From Leptidea sinapis (Eukaryota; Arthropoda; Insecta; Lepidoptera; Pieridae), in NCBI RefSeq assembly GCF_905404315.1, contig NC_066275.1, positions 7,254,001 through 7,318,000 of the forward strand: a stretch of DNA of 64,000 nucleotides. Reading direction: 5' to 3'. Shown here one piece after another: positions 33,826 to 44,951 of this stretch (position 1 is its first letter; the number at the start of each line of letters is the position of its first letter). A program made the translations under genes and the position numbers. Below the pieces are notes generated by a model. The model had not been told where the DNA came from, did no database searches, and saw only the letters and a program-made list of their open reading frames with translations.

Positions 33826-34176
33826 ACTTATTAGAATTGAGAATAATATTATGTGTTCTATCTCGCTCTAAAACTAATGCTATCGCAGTTTGTGTAAACT
33901 CGCGTCGAACCTCGATCATACGATGTCAATGAGCATTCCGCACCTACGCTGTTGCTTATTGATTAAAATTGCATGAATAGCGATCGACGCCCGAGTCTCG
34001 ACGCGTCATTCGAGGACGCTCGCCCTTGCTGTGCGGTTGTGTAACGCGGAGCATATGACTGATCACGTGAGTATATCTGCGGTCGTAGAGAGAAAGTACG
34101 ATGCTTGAAACTTCACTGAGACGACTACTGGTGATCTGTATGAATCTATGAGTTGATGTACAGCATTATGAAATGG
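33826..34176. other. Nothing recognised
   Basis: A moderately GC-rich patch near 33900-34080 without coding signal. Confidence 0.35.
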
Positions 34177-34270
34177 TTCTTATCAGAGCTAATATTACGT
34201 TATACAAAATAAAATGTTCTTATCAGAGCTAATATTACGTTATATAAAATAAAATGTTCTTGTCAGAACG
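34177..34270. repeat. 40-bp tandem duplication
   Basis: TTCTTATCAGAGCTAATATT and the rest of a 40-bp unit occur at 34177 and 34217, with the start of a third, diverged unit at 34257. Confidence 0.85.
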
Positions 34271-34480
34271 AATCTTTCGGCATACGCTTATTACAGTTAT
34301 TATGCACGATTACTATTTCTACGATCTATAATGCTACGTTACAAGTTAGATATTAGACATTTGTATTAATTGATATTATTGGTTGTAGGTACAGCAACAT
34401 AGGTATTTACATTTTACGAACGAATGTCGACAAATAACAATTGGGTCTACTTGAAAAAATTTTGTAGTAAATTATTTAAT

Positions 34481-34769
34481 ATTCGAATAGTCTTGTAAAT
34501 AATTAATATGTATTCGAAAAGTCTTGTAAATAATGACTAGGTATTCGAATAGTCGTAAATAATGACTAGGTATCGAATAGTCTTGTGGATAATAAGTAGG
34601 TAGGTATTCGAATAGTCTTGTAAATAATGACTAGGTATTCGAATAGTCTTGTGGATAATAAGTAGGTAGGTATTCGAATAGTCTCGTAAATAATGACTAG
34701 GTATTCGAATAGTCTTGTGGATAATAAGTAGGTAGGTATTCGAATAGTCTTGTAAATAATTAATATGTA
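34481..34769 (+). repeat. Tandem array ATTCGAATAGTCTTG, left part
   Basis: Alternating 31-bp (ends AATAATGACTAGGT) and 35-bp (ends AATAAGTAGGTAGGT) units, each starting ATTCGAATAGTCTTG, form a 66-bp dimer. The left part ends at the TA target of the Tigger element. A doubly shortened variant at 34551-34578 also occurs at 38449-38476, so a block of roughly 300 bp was itself duplicated. Apparent frames here are by-products. Confidence 0.92.
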
Positions 34770-37700
34770 TGGTCAGGGTGGCTAATTCCGGCATAGTTTT
34801 TTTTCACCTTATATTGGAATGCCCATTTCCGATAAATGTTTTGATTTAGGATCAACGTTATGGTTCAATGAAAATGATAATGTTTTAAAGTTTCAAATAC
34901 CGTGATCTTATTTAATGAAACTATCACTAGTACTAGAATATACAACTTTTTTTAAAACTTGAACAGTGGACGGATTTTCCCTTCGAAATCGGGAAAATCC
35001 GTCACACTAGAAGTATTTATTGAAATCCTTTGTAGTTTTACGGAAGCACGTAATAAAGACATGCGTTATCAGAAAACAGTCAATTCTGTGCTTAAGGATC
35101 TTATAAATAAGATCTATGTAATATTACATAAATAAAAATCATTTTCGGGGGCAATTTCGGCATATCTAAACAAGCTGTGGTTGTCAACATTTTTAGGTAG
35201 TTTAGTTTGGTTAGGTATAGGTATACCTTCTTAATAAAAAATAGCACACATTTGGTATCGAAAATAGTTTTATTTAAGTAATAATCTTTTAACCTGAAAA
35301 TAACAAATGGTATTTACCTACTTAGTCTTATAAAATTTAACAATCAGTCTGATTATAGAAACTATAAAATCAACAAAATATTAAAAGAAAAGTATCAGAG
35401 ATAAACAATATCAAAAACAAAACATTTAAAATAGAACGTAAACTAATTAAGTAAACATAACGGTCGCTTAGCGACTAAAATAATTCGGTAAGTCAAAATT
35501 TGTATTACTTATAGAAATTTTTAAACTGTGTCGAGACTGCATACTGTACTCGGCATGTAGTACTTACTACTATCATAATTTTAGATAACTATTTACTGGC
35601 ATGTACCTACTTGAAGTATTAATATGTTGTTTGAATATGTTCTTTTAATGAAAATAGAGCTCATCGTCTTCACAAGACAAAATTAAGGCATTTAAAATTT
35701 GTTCATCATTATGTAAACTGACCTTTTTGACGATTGATCCATCGGGCACATTATCTAGATCTATTCTTTTAGCCATTTTAAACAAAAGCTTAGGACTTTT
35801 AATAGTTTTATAAAATTTGACAGAATAATAAATCTCTTCAGCTTGAATATAATTATTTTCTATAATGCCAATATAGTATGTCCACTTATTCCTGTTATAG
35901 TACCGTACTAAAACATGGTCATTTATAGAATATAAGTATTCAGGTGTCTTAAGTTTTAAATCATTTTTATACACGTTACGCTTAATTCTTAAATTGATTC
36001 TTAAACTACTATTTTTAGCCTTACTTTTTTCAGTGTCTTCGTTGCTTTCGGTTTTTGAGACCTGATTTTGTGAGTGATGTGATTGACTCTCAAAATCAGG
36101 TACTTTAATTAACGTATCTGAATAAACATCGTCATCATATACATAATCAGAACTTACACACACTATATCAGAATCACTATGGCTGCTACATGTTCCAGAC
36201 ACACTGGTGGTAGAACTAGATCGAGAAATTTGTTTTTCTCGTTTTATTATTTTCGCGTGCTTGCTATGGTCCAAATTCTTGTCATTCTTCTCTAGGTGAG
36301 GTATTTTATTTTCTTTTCCTTTGCTCTTTTTGCCAATTCCTTTTCCTTTAACTGTTGTTACTATTTTCTTTGCAGGAATCTGAATTGAAGTAGCGTTAGT
36401 ATTAATAATTTTAGTTTTCTTTGCAGATTTTAATCCTGAAGGTCCTGGTTTTATATCCTCATGTGGTGTCGTTGCGGCTTTTATAATTACGTTGGATGTA
36501 ATTTTAACTTTAGGGTTATCAAGTTCGTGATTTTCAAAACAATCAGGCATATCCTGGCTATTTATTGCGGTAAAAGGTTTTGACTGAGAGCTGTCCCTTG
36601 CTAAATTACTTAAGAGAACTACGTTATCTGTATTTTTCTTCACCAGATTTGACTGTATTTTTCTTTTTATATTTTTTTACTATTTTCTTCGTCAATTTTG
36701 AACTTGACCACGTCGTCGTGAGTAATTACTTCTGCACCTGATGCCACTTTTCGTCTTTTTGGTTTGGAAATATTTTCGCTGCGTTGTACTTTTTGGAGAA
36801 GTAGCTCTTCAAAAGAGATTGTATTATTCTCTGCTAAATGATTGGATAAATTTATTTGTTTTTCATTACTACAAAATTGGTTATTGATACTGTTAAGAGT
36901 GATGCATAATAACGTCTGAGGATCCTTTCTCAACTGATTATGTGGGTTTGAAACATTATGTTGCCAACGTTTTAGTTGTAATGGATCGAATAGCCGTTCT
37001 TCAATTTCATTTCGATTTGTTGGATAGATGCCTGCCTTTCTGAACCCATTTCGTAAAATTTGAGGATTTATGTTGGTCCATATTGATCCAAACAATCTGG
37101 AGAAATCCTTTTTTGGCAATGGTTTACCAATATTTAGCCTTTGCCACTGGACTAACATTATATCCCATTGATCCTTAAATGATTTCATGACTGAAACATC
37201 CAGTGGTTGTAAGACGTGACTGGTATGGGCCGGTATTTTTAATATCGTCACGTTAGCTCTGCGAGCTTCTTGTATGATATTTAAGCCAACATGCGTAGAG
37301 TGGCCGTCATAAATTAAAAGTGCTGGACGTTGGTTGCCTAACGTAGGCAAAAAAGTTTTTTTAAAAAATGCTTCGAAGACTTCAGACTCCATCCAGCCAT
37401 TCTTAGTAGCGGCATATGTTGTGCCCGGATAAGCGTCTGGAGAAGTCCACTCATCCCATACGTTTTTACCTTTAAAAATAATGAGTGGTGGTGTTTTTTG
37501 TCCAGCCGCACTAGCACCTAGAAGAACCGTTGTATTATTCCCGGCGTTGCAATGACCCTTGTAGCTGCGTAGCCTCTCACACCAACAATTTTTGTTTTTG
37601 ATGGGTCTTTCGAGAAGCTTGTCTCGTCCAAGTTCCAGATCAGATGAGGTTTATCTTGTAAATCTAATTCTTTTATAGTTTTTTCTAAGAGATCAAAATA

Positions 37701-38346
37701 TGGGTAAACTATATACGGATCTATGGCAGTTTTACGAGCATACTCCACAGCTTGGGGTTTTTAATCGATAAATTATGGCGTTTTGAAAATGAAAGAAACC
37801 AATCTTTGCCTGGTATCCCATTTTTAAATGATGAATATACATTATTTAGTTTTATGTAGTCTCCAACCATATCTAACACTTCTGCTCTTGTCAATCCAAA
37901 GCCAAAGGCAAATTCGTCATGTGACGATTTAGCCCCTTTCAAAGAAGACGGAATTAAGCACTTAACGATTTTGTAGTTATAAATTTGTAAAGTTGAATAA
38001 ATCCAATAGTTTGCAGCGTTATCTCGCAAAATAGTACACGAAACCTTTACAAGTACGCTCAACTATATATATTGAAGTCATTTGATATTGTAAGTAACAT
38101 AATTTAACCTTACCTTAGAAAATACGGCAGTGTATTGACACTCACATTTCACTTTGAAAAATCAACTGAACTTTGAACACTGTTTTACCCGTTTTTATAG
38201 CGACTAGCACCATCTAGGAAATTTTGTTAGAAGTCAATAGCAATGTTGTTTTACCGACACGTTTACAAACGCTACAGCTCGACTATAACGAACATAATTT
38301 CAAGTAGACGGTTTCACCCCATAGACGGAATATGCCACCCTGACTT
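34770..38346 (-). mobile_element. pogo/Tigger-like transposon inserted in the tandem array
   Basis: About 3.58 kb with inverted ends containing GTCAGGGTGGC (near 34772 and 38334-38344) and flanking TA (34768-34769 and 38347-38348), as expected for pogo/Tigger. The outside sequence on both sides is the ATTCGAATAGTCTTG array, so the insertion came after the array formed. The transposase on the minus strand is broken by three single-base shifts. A hairpin with 13-bp arms (34969-34981 and 34991-35003) lies near the left end. Confidence 0.92.
35645..38062 (-). pseudogene. pogo/Tigger transposase with Tudor/chromo-like C-terminus, frameshifted
   Basis: From the right: FGFGLTRAEVLDMVGDYIK and GIPGKDWFLSFSKRH (CENP-B-type DNA-binding region). 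A shift at a C-run near 37745 leads into HLIWNLDETSFSKDP (first Asp); a second shift near 37530 leads into TTVLLGASAAGQKTPP. Next come ALLIYDGHSTHVG (second Asp) and HTSHVLQPLDVSVMKSFK (third Asp), so the DDD triad is present. A third shift in a 7-base T-run (plus strand, near 36681) separates a 333-codon tail (36643-35645). That tail has lysine/serine-rich low-complexity sequence and then YSINDHVLVRYYNRNKWTYY...YYSVKFYKT, which looks like a small beta-barrel (Tudor/chromo-like) module. Assignment of that module is an inference. Confidence 0.88.
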
Positions 38347-38829
38347 TATTCGAAAAGTCTTGTTAATAATTACTAGGTATTCGAATAGTCTTGTAAATAA
38401 TTACTATGTATTCGAAAAGTCTTGTAAATAATGACTAGGTATTCGAATAGTCGTAAATAATGACTAGGTATCGAATAGTCTTGTGGATAATAAGTAGGTA
38501 GGTATTCGAACAGTCTTGTAAATAATGACTAGGTATTCGAATAGTCTTGTGGATAATAAGTAGGTAGGTATTCGAATAGTCTTGTAAATAATGACTAGGT
38601 ATTCGAATAGTCTTGTGGATAATAAGTAGGTAGGTATTCGAATAGTCTTGTAAATAATGACTAGGTATTCGAATAGTCTTGTGGATAATAAGTAGGTAGG
38701 TATTCGAATAGTCTTGTCAATAATGACTAGGTATTCAAATAGTCTTGTGGATAATAAGTAGGTAGGTATTCGAATAGTCTTGTAAATAATGACTAGGTAT
38801 TCGAATAGTCTTATAAATAATGACTAGGT
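38347..38829 (+). repeat. Tandem array ATTCGAATAGTCTTG, right part
   Basis: Same 31/35-bp alternating units as the left part, about seven dimers plus variants. Before the Tigger insertion the array would have been about 770 bp. Confidence 0.92.
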
Positions 38830-39235
38830 TTGATGCTAGATGAATCCAGGCAAGGGTGTCAAGACGGTAGCTTAAGGAAGTCCGTAGTGTTTGCTCTTCC
38901 TTCAGGGAAGATTCAGATTGTATGTGTGTATATTAATCAAACAATGATTCACACAGAGTAACACAATTGAAGCAATTCTCTAAGTATGGCCAGAATAGCG
39001 CAGTATCTCTAAAATTTATAGCGCTTTCGTTAGTCTGCGGCGACGTAAAAGACTGCCCACTACACCGTGCCATATCATGGCCTTGCTATAAAGTTTTCAG
39101 TCTTATAGTTCTTAGTAACTTTGTATTACTGTGTGTCCGTAGCTGAAAATAGAGGCTAACAGTTTGTCGCTATCTGTTTCGATGTATTCACAGATGTCAC
39201 AGTCTATCAACTAGAAGTACAAAATATCTAAGGAT
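38830..39235. other. Nothing recognised
   Basis: No supported feature. Confidence 0.4.
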
Positions 39236-39239
39236 CTTA

Positions 39240-39765
39240 ACATTCATCATCAGCCCGAAGACGTCCACTGCTGGACAAAAGCCTCCCCCAAAGATTTCCA
39301 CGACGACCAGTCCTGTGCTACCCTCATCCAGCGTATTCCGGCGATCTTGACCAGATCGTCGATCTTGTGGGAGGCTTACCAACACTGCGTCTTCCGGTAC
39401 GTGGTCGCCATTCGAGAGCCATACTGCCCCAACGGCCATCTGTCCGTCGAACTATGTGCCCTGCCCACTGCCACTTTAGTTTCGCAATCATTTGGACGTT
39501 GTCGGTAACATTGGTTCTCCTACAGATCTCCTCATTTCTGATTCGATCTCGCAGGGAAACTCCCGAGCATAGCCCTCTCCGTTGCCCTCTGAGCGACCAC
39601 GAGCTTTCTCATAAGGCGACCACGTCTGCGTTCCGGAAGTCATCACTGGCAACGCACACTGCTTGAAAACATTCGTCTTCAGGCACTGTGGTATTTGGTC
39701 CGAGAAGATTTTACGGAGCTTCCCGAACAGTGCCAATCTGAGTTCGATTTAGTTGGAGGTAATAA
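39240..39765 (-). pseudogene. RTE-like LINE 3' fragment
   Basis: From the right on the minus strand: RLALFGKLRKIFSDQIPQCL, KTNVFKQCALPVMTSGTQTW and MAVGAVWLSNGDHVPEDAVL. It ends RRSGQDRRNTLDEGSTG, with GGGFCPAVDVFGL before the GATGATGA tail. Frames shift at least twice. Same family as 18999-20880. Confidence 0.85.
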
Positions 39766-39769
39766 TGAA

Positions 39770-40630
39770 AAATAAAACAATATCTAAAATTCTACAGCTT
39801 TATTTCATAAAAATATTAATTTCATAATTATTACATATAAAATATCATCATCCTAATTCACTACCTCTCTTACAATACAATACAACTTTGTGATGTACTT
39901 TGTAATCATTTTGGATTCTTGTAATACAATTCAAAATCAGATCAAAAATACTGATGAGTTATTCTTATAAGTGGAAAATATAAGAGCATTGCATACAATA
40001 AAATAATAGCTTATAGAAATATAACGCCTTATTTGCAATAATACTATGATTATTAGAATTTAAACTTAGTGTATTGGACATTTTGAGTCTGTAGTTAACT
40101 TAAAAATTAGTACTCAAATTATTCCATGCATAAGTCTCTTACAAGTATTGATTATTAATAAAATTTAAAAATGTGAATGTCGTATAATACTAGATATAGA
40201 TACAAATGTTGATTTTTACTAGATAATACTAAAAATATCGATTGGCCATTTGATTAATTTAATAGGTGTTTAATAAGAAAATGCCAAAGCCCATAGTTTT
40301 TATCTGTGGGGGACAGTGTAATATTGGGATTATCTGTGCCATTGTCTTTTTCGTCTTTTTGCTTGTCAGTCTGAAATGTCGCCTTCTTAAACATCGGTCG
40401 TCGGGCATCAAATTATTAAGTGAACGGAAGATTGATAAAATTTATTGAATAAAAGAAAATAAATTCTATCCTGGTTAGTATTGTTTCTGAATGTTGTTGA
40501 TTTGGAGTTGAAATAGTTAACATTTTTTATGACATTTTGTAACCTATAAAACTTTGACATTTTTATTGTTTTGATCAATAGAGTTTGGGGTAAGTCAGCG
40601 ATGTGACCAATCAGCGGAATTTAATTTTTA
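39770..40630. other. Unassigned, one short membrane-like frame
   Basis: A 60-codon frame at 40266-40448 has one hydrophobic stretch (IGIICAIVFFVFLLV) and AATAAA right after its stop. No homologue comes to mind and chance is likely. The rest is AT-rich. Confidence 0.2.
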
Positions 40631-40634
40631 AAAT

Positions 40635-41199
40635 CTAAAGCGCTTATTACCTACACTTTACTGAACTTAGTCGTCTAAATTCAGAAGCATAGAAGCTACT
40701 GAGCACACTGTCCTAAATTAAGTTAGTGATTACTGAATCAGTTAACTACGAATGAATTCGAGATCGTTTGACATATTATAAAACCTTGTGACACCGTTTA
40801 TTCAACATCAAGATACTATACTACGAGACAGTAATGAAGTCCTAACACTAAGGTTTATTGCAATAGGAAATTCATATCAAGATATAAAATTCAGTTCTTA
40901 TATCCCAACCCCTGCTGACAAAAACTATCATAAAAATCTTCTTGGGCTATTACTATTATTCGGTAGCACAAAACTAAAATTAGATACGTTCTTCACGCAC
41001 GAAGAGCCACGAGTGACGGAAATCTGTAACTAACTACGATTACACCTTCCTAAATGCGTTTCAGTCAGTCAGAAACCATCCTAATTTCTGAATTTAGGAT
41101 GCTAGCTTGCTGAATGCGATTATACTTCTAATTCTGTCTAAATAAAGTAATGACTGAATTAAGACGACTAAATTCAGTTAAGTGTAATAAGCGCTTTAG
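40635..41199 (+). mobile_element. Deletion derivative of a PIF/Harbinger-like transposon
   Basis: Imperfect inverted ends of about 48 bp (from CTAAAGCGCTTATTAC; its complement ends at 41199) flank about 565 bp. Inside, 40788-41033 encodes QHQDTILRDSNEVLTLRFIA then IGNSYQDIKFS. That matches the DTLRD...LTLRFLATG-x-SY-x-DL segment of Harbinger nucleases, with the catalytic core deleted. The target duplication was not resolved, so the superfamily rests on the protein remnant. Confidence 0.65.
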
Positions 41200-41204
41200 T
41201 ATTC

Positions 41205-42160
41205 TAATGTGCCTTTTCGAACTCAGAGAATATCCCAACAACTAACTAACAATAGGCATCCCATAACAAACTTGTGATCACAGAAAAATACTGATTTATC
41301 AAGTCTAATGAGACAGTCGTAGATGATTTATTTTGCTAATAGTTCTAATAAATGCTCTTATTACACGGACCCCCACTAGATCCTACAAATAATGGGACCA
41401 CACAACGAAGCTAACATCGTAAGTACTAAATGTATATATAAAGCTAGAATTTCATTTATTTGTAAAATTAACAGTTAAAGCATCAGTCATAAAATCAAAA
41501 GCCAACATTGAACATACAGGCTTCAATTGAAACATAAACTCGATAGTGTTGGTCATATATTTTGTCTGTTTGTATATCCCGGTATGTAATATCACGATGA
41601 AAATTTGTACAAACAGTCACAACTAATAATTACATAATCAACATTTTAAAACCTGTTGTTACTCATGTTATTTATTTTATTGTCAAATTGTCTTTAATCA
41701 ATTCTAATTAGTTAAGACCACCAATTTAATATTGCAAGGGCAGTGGTTCTAATAGCCTATACTATATATAAAGCTAAGATCATTTATACGTCAAGATAGA
41801 CTGTGACAGCTGTGAAAACGTAGAAAAAAATTGAGGTTGACTGTTAACCTCTACCTCGAGCAATGCACGCACACTAACACAAACTGCCATACAAATCGCA
41901 CGTGTAAGACGTAGCTTGTCACGCACACTAAAGTAATAAACTTGGCCTGTTTTCAGCAGTTAGCAAGAGGCTAGACGTATAAATTATCTAATATATAGAG
42001 ATCAATAATTTTTGCGAGTCACCTATTTCATTTATAATTTCTTTATAGTATTTCTTGTAATAAAAAAAAATAGCTCATCAAAGCCATTTGTCAACCGACT
42101 AACTCAGGGTTTACTTGATAAAGATTATCCGATTTATAAAAAAAAGGTAAATAAGTTTTT
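41205..42160. other. Nothing recognised
   Basis: AT-rich, no supported gene or repeat. Confidence 0.4.
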
Positions 42161-42165
42161 GTTTT

Positions 42166-42309
42166 GTTACACAAATTAAATTTGAAAACAAAATTTATGA
42201 ACGATGCGGGACTCGAACCCGCGACCTCTCCTTGCGAGCGCTCTTCCACTGAGCCAACCGTTCGAGTGAGAGTTCATAAATTTTGTTTTCTAATTTAATT
42301 TGTGTAATT
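42166..42309. mobile_element. tRNA-like core between inverted repeats
   Basis: About 36-bp inverted ends (starting ACACAAATTAAATTT and closing with its complement near 42306) surround a tRNA-like core on the minus strand (42199-42263). The core has a fully pairing 7-bp acceptor stem (GAACGGT/ATCGTTC), an intact D arm (GGCTCAGTGGAAGAGC) and an intact T arm (GCGGGTTCGAGTCCCGC). About seven bases are missing from the anticodon/variable region, so it is not a functional tRNA. Confidence 0.75.
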
Positions 42310-42800
42310 AATCCCAGAAGTGAGGGTTATCACTTTATAAAATAACGAATTATTTGTTTTGTATAGGTGTTGTATGTGATATTAATATTTTGTGGGTTAG
42401 CATTTACGAGTAGAATTTTTCTAAATAGCTAAGAGTAGTAATTTTGTGTGCATTTTTATATTCTGTATAATTCTGCCTAATTAATAACGACGTAATGGAG
42501 ACGTTACTTCATTGATATTTATTATTGTCGAACGAGGTAAAAAACATTCATATAATTTATATCGTGGTGATTCTTTAGCTTTAAAACTGTAATACAAAAA
42601 TGGATAAAACTTTTGTGCGAACTATATGCGCTTAACAGAAAATATTTAAAGAACCTTCGGACCAGCTACTATGACCACGCTTTCGCAAGGATAAATTGAA
42701 TTTTTATTGAAAACAAAATTCAAGCCTCTGCTAAAACTACTCGAAAAGGAAAGGCTGAGAACTCTTTACCTGCAAACAAGTGGAATGAGAAGGAAAATGA
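42310..42800. other. Nothing recognised
   Basis: AT-rich, no supported feature. Confidence 0.4.
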
Positions 42801-42807
42801 AAGTTGG

Positions 42808-43632
42808 TATACAGGGTGTCCCAAAGTTATGGGGCATGAAGGGAAAGTACCTTAAATATCGTAGATAGGGTATTTTACTGAAAGAAAACTTTATGTTTTT
42901 ATTAAAAGTTAGTAATTCTGCATTCAAAGATTTTCTAAAAACTACTTGCCTCGTCTGGGAATTGAACCGACTTAAATGTAAAAAAAAACACCACATATGA
43001 GAAAGTAGTCAATTAAGTGGGTATTGTTTTGTAAATTAATTAATTAAATGCTCAAAATGTGATCCCTCTTGTTTTACGCAAATCGCAAATCTTTTAATGA
43101 GTCCGCTGCCTTTTGATTTTATTATCATTTTATGGTGAATACTCGATATGATATGGCACAATTCTGTTGGTAACTCGCCCATGTTCTCTAATCTAGCTTT
43201 TTAACTAAAAAAAACGATGCTATAAAGTATTTTAATTATGAAATGGGTACTTATTTACGAATAATCAATGCTATTTATGGAATGATAATATCTCTACTTT
43301 TCGGACGTTGTTGTCGGCAATAAATAACTTTCTTGAAATTTGACTCAAACATTTTACGTTGCTCCTTTCTTTTAAAATACTATGTTACTTAAGAAGCGTT
43401 ATTAGTTTTTGGCTATTCTTTCGATTGGCATCATAAAAGTAGGGGTTTTTATTTTTACATTTAAGTCGGTTCGAGCCCCAGACGAGGCGTTTTAGAAAAT
43501 CTTTGAATGCAGAATTTCTAACTTTTAAAAATAACATAAAGTTTTCTTTCAGTAAAATACCCTATCTACGATATTTAAGGTACTTTCCCTTCATGTCCCA
43601 TAACTTGACGCCCTGGATACCAGGTCCTGCTA
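42808..43632 (-). mobile_element. Non-autonomous element with ~190-bp inverted repeats
   Basis: The left arm (42808-43000: TGGTATACAGGGTGTCCCAA and on) and right arm (about 43440-43632, ending GCCCTGGATACCA) are diverged reverse complements. Minus-strand interior (43040-43190) reads ELCHIISSIHHKMI and GSHFEHLI, like the last residues of a Tc1/mariner-type transposase. The ending CAGGGTGTCCC is typical of such elements. Most coding sequence is lost. The 76-codon frame at 42766-42996 lies within the arm and is spurious. Confidence 0.65.
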
Positions 43633-43639
43633 CCGCGGT

Positions 43640-44937
43640 CGTTTAATCTTGTATTTCAGAGATTTGGCTGTCTTGAAACTTTCATCACACTCACAGACAG
43701 ATGTAATTGTCAACAAAGTTTTTTATTTGCTTTTTTAATTCGTTTTTTTTTTGTTTCGGAGGACGGGAGGACGCACGCGCTCGACCGACATCACAGTTTC
43801 GAGACGTAGAAGAATGTTCTCGAAGCGACGCCACTGGTAGGTAATAGGAAAGAAACAGAAAAAAGGTGGGAAATTTAAGCTATGATAGTTTGCAAGTCCG
43901 TACACACTATAAGACTAAAAAAGCACTACCATACATACATTTGAGATTACGATATAGTTACATACAGCATTATACTGTTTCATAATATTAGTACACTCTT
44001 ACACTAACATCTTGCAGTTAAATATGTAAAATAATGAGATTATAAAGCTTTTGTATAAATACTATAAATTGCGCGCGACAGTTAAATTAAAATCTCTTCA
44101 TAAACGAGTACTCCTAGTTTCTAAGTTATACTTGCTAAGTCATTACATACTAGGTGCTTCATCATTCCATTATTCTCCTGTCGCTTACGACCAAATACCG
44201 CGAAGTCCCGCACTCTTATTAATATAACATTACACAAGGAACAATCAGGATACAACATACGTATGATATACGTTTATCAGTGAACAAGATGATACAATAA
44301 TGCTAACTAACTTTAATATAACAACCATTGAGGTCGTATGTACTACAGACTAGAGAAGCTATTCCGAAAAAATTATAGGGCGCTACCTTATGATAGTGGG
44401 CCAAGCAAATTGACAGTTACATTAATTTAATGTCACTGACCTGTACTATTTACCACTGGACTGGCGGCTGTCAAAGTGCTTTTGTGCCTGTTTGATATTC
44501 GCCATTTTGGCGCTGTTGGCCATAGCGAGAGTCTGCGGTACTAAAACTTGTGATGACAACCGCAGCTAATCAAACATCAATAGGAAAGCTATTTACAAAA
44601 AAGGTGCACTTTATTATGTGGTTCCTGAAGTATAAATAACGTGGAAAACGACCGAAATTAATCCACAATGCAAAAATCTTCAGAGTATTGTACGTTTCTC
44701 TCGCAGACATTTGTGTTATACGTCAAAATTAGTTCTCTGGACGCTCGCGAGTGGCGCTTCAAATAGGCACAAAATATTTGCTGTCAAACACATGGAACAG
44801 CCGCTCCAGTGGTATTTATACAGGTTTAATGTTTAGGTATATTTAGACAAGCCAGTTCTCCACGATGACAATTTAGTATGCGTTTGACTATTTACTGGTG
44901 TTTTTGTAAATTATTAGTTAATGCCACCAACGCTTAG
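43640..44937. other. Nothing recognised
   Basis: No supported gene. The 44390-44560 patch is less AT-rich but without a frame. Confidence 0.4.
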
Positions 44938-44951
44938 CATAGACTGGGTGA

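Noticed and set aside
34537..38829. Frames and spaced repeats resembling a repeat protein or a CRISPR-like array
   Set aside because: The units are contiguous 31/35-bp tandem repeats without unique spacers, in insect DNA. The reading frame is only a consequence of the unit lengths.
40266..40448. Small membrane protein gene
   Set aside because: 60 codons, one hydrophobic segment and a nearby AATAAA, but no homologue known to me, no splice context and AT-rich DNA where such frames arise by chance.
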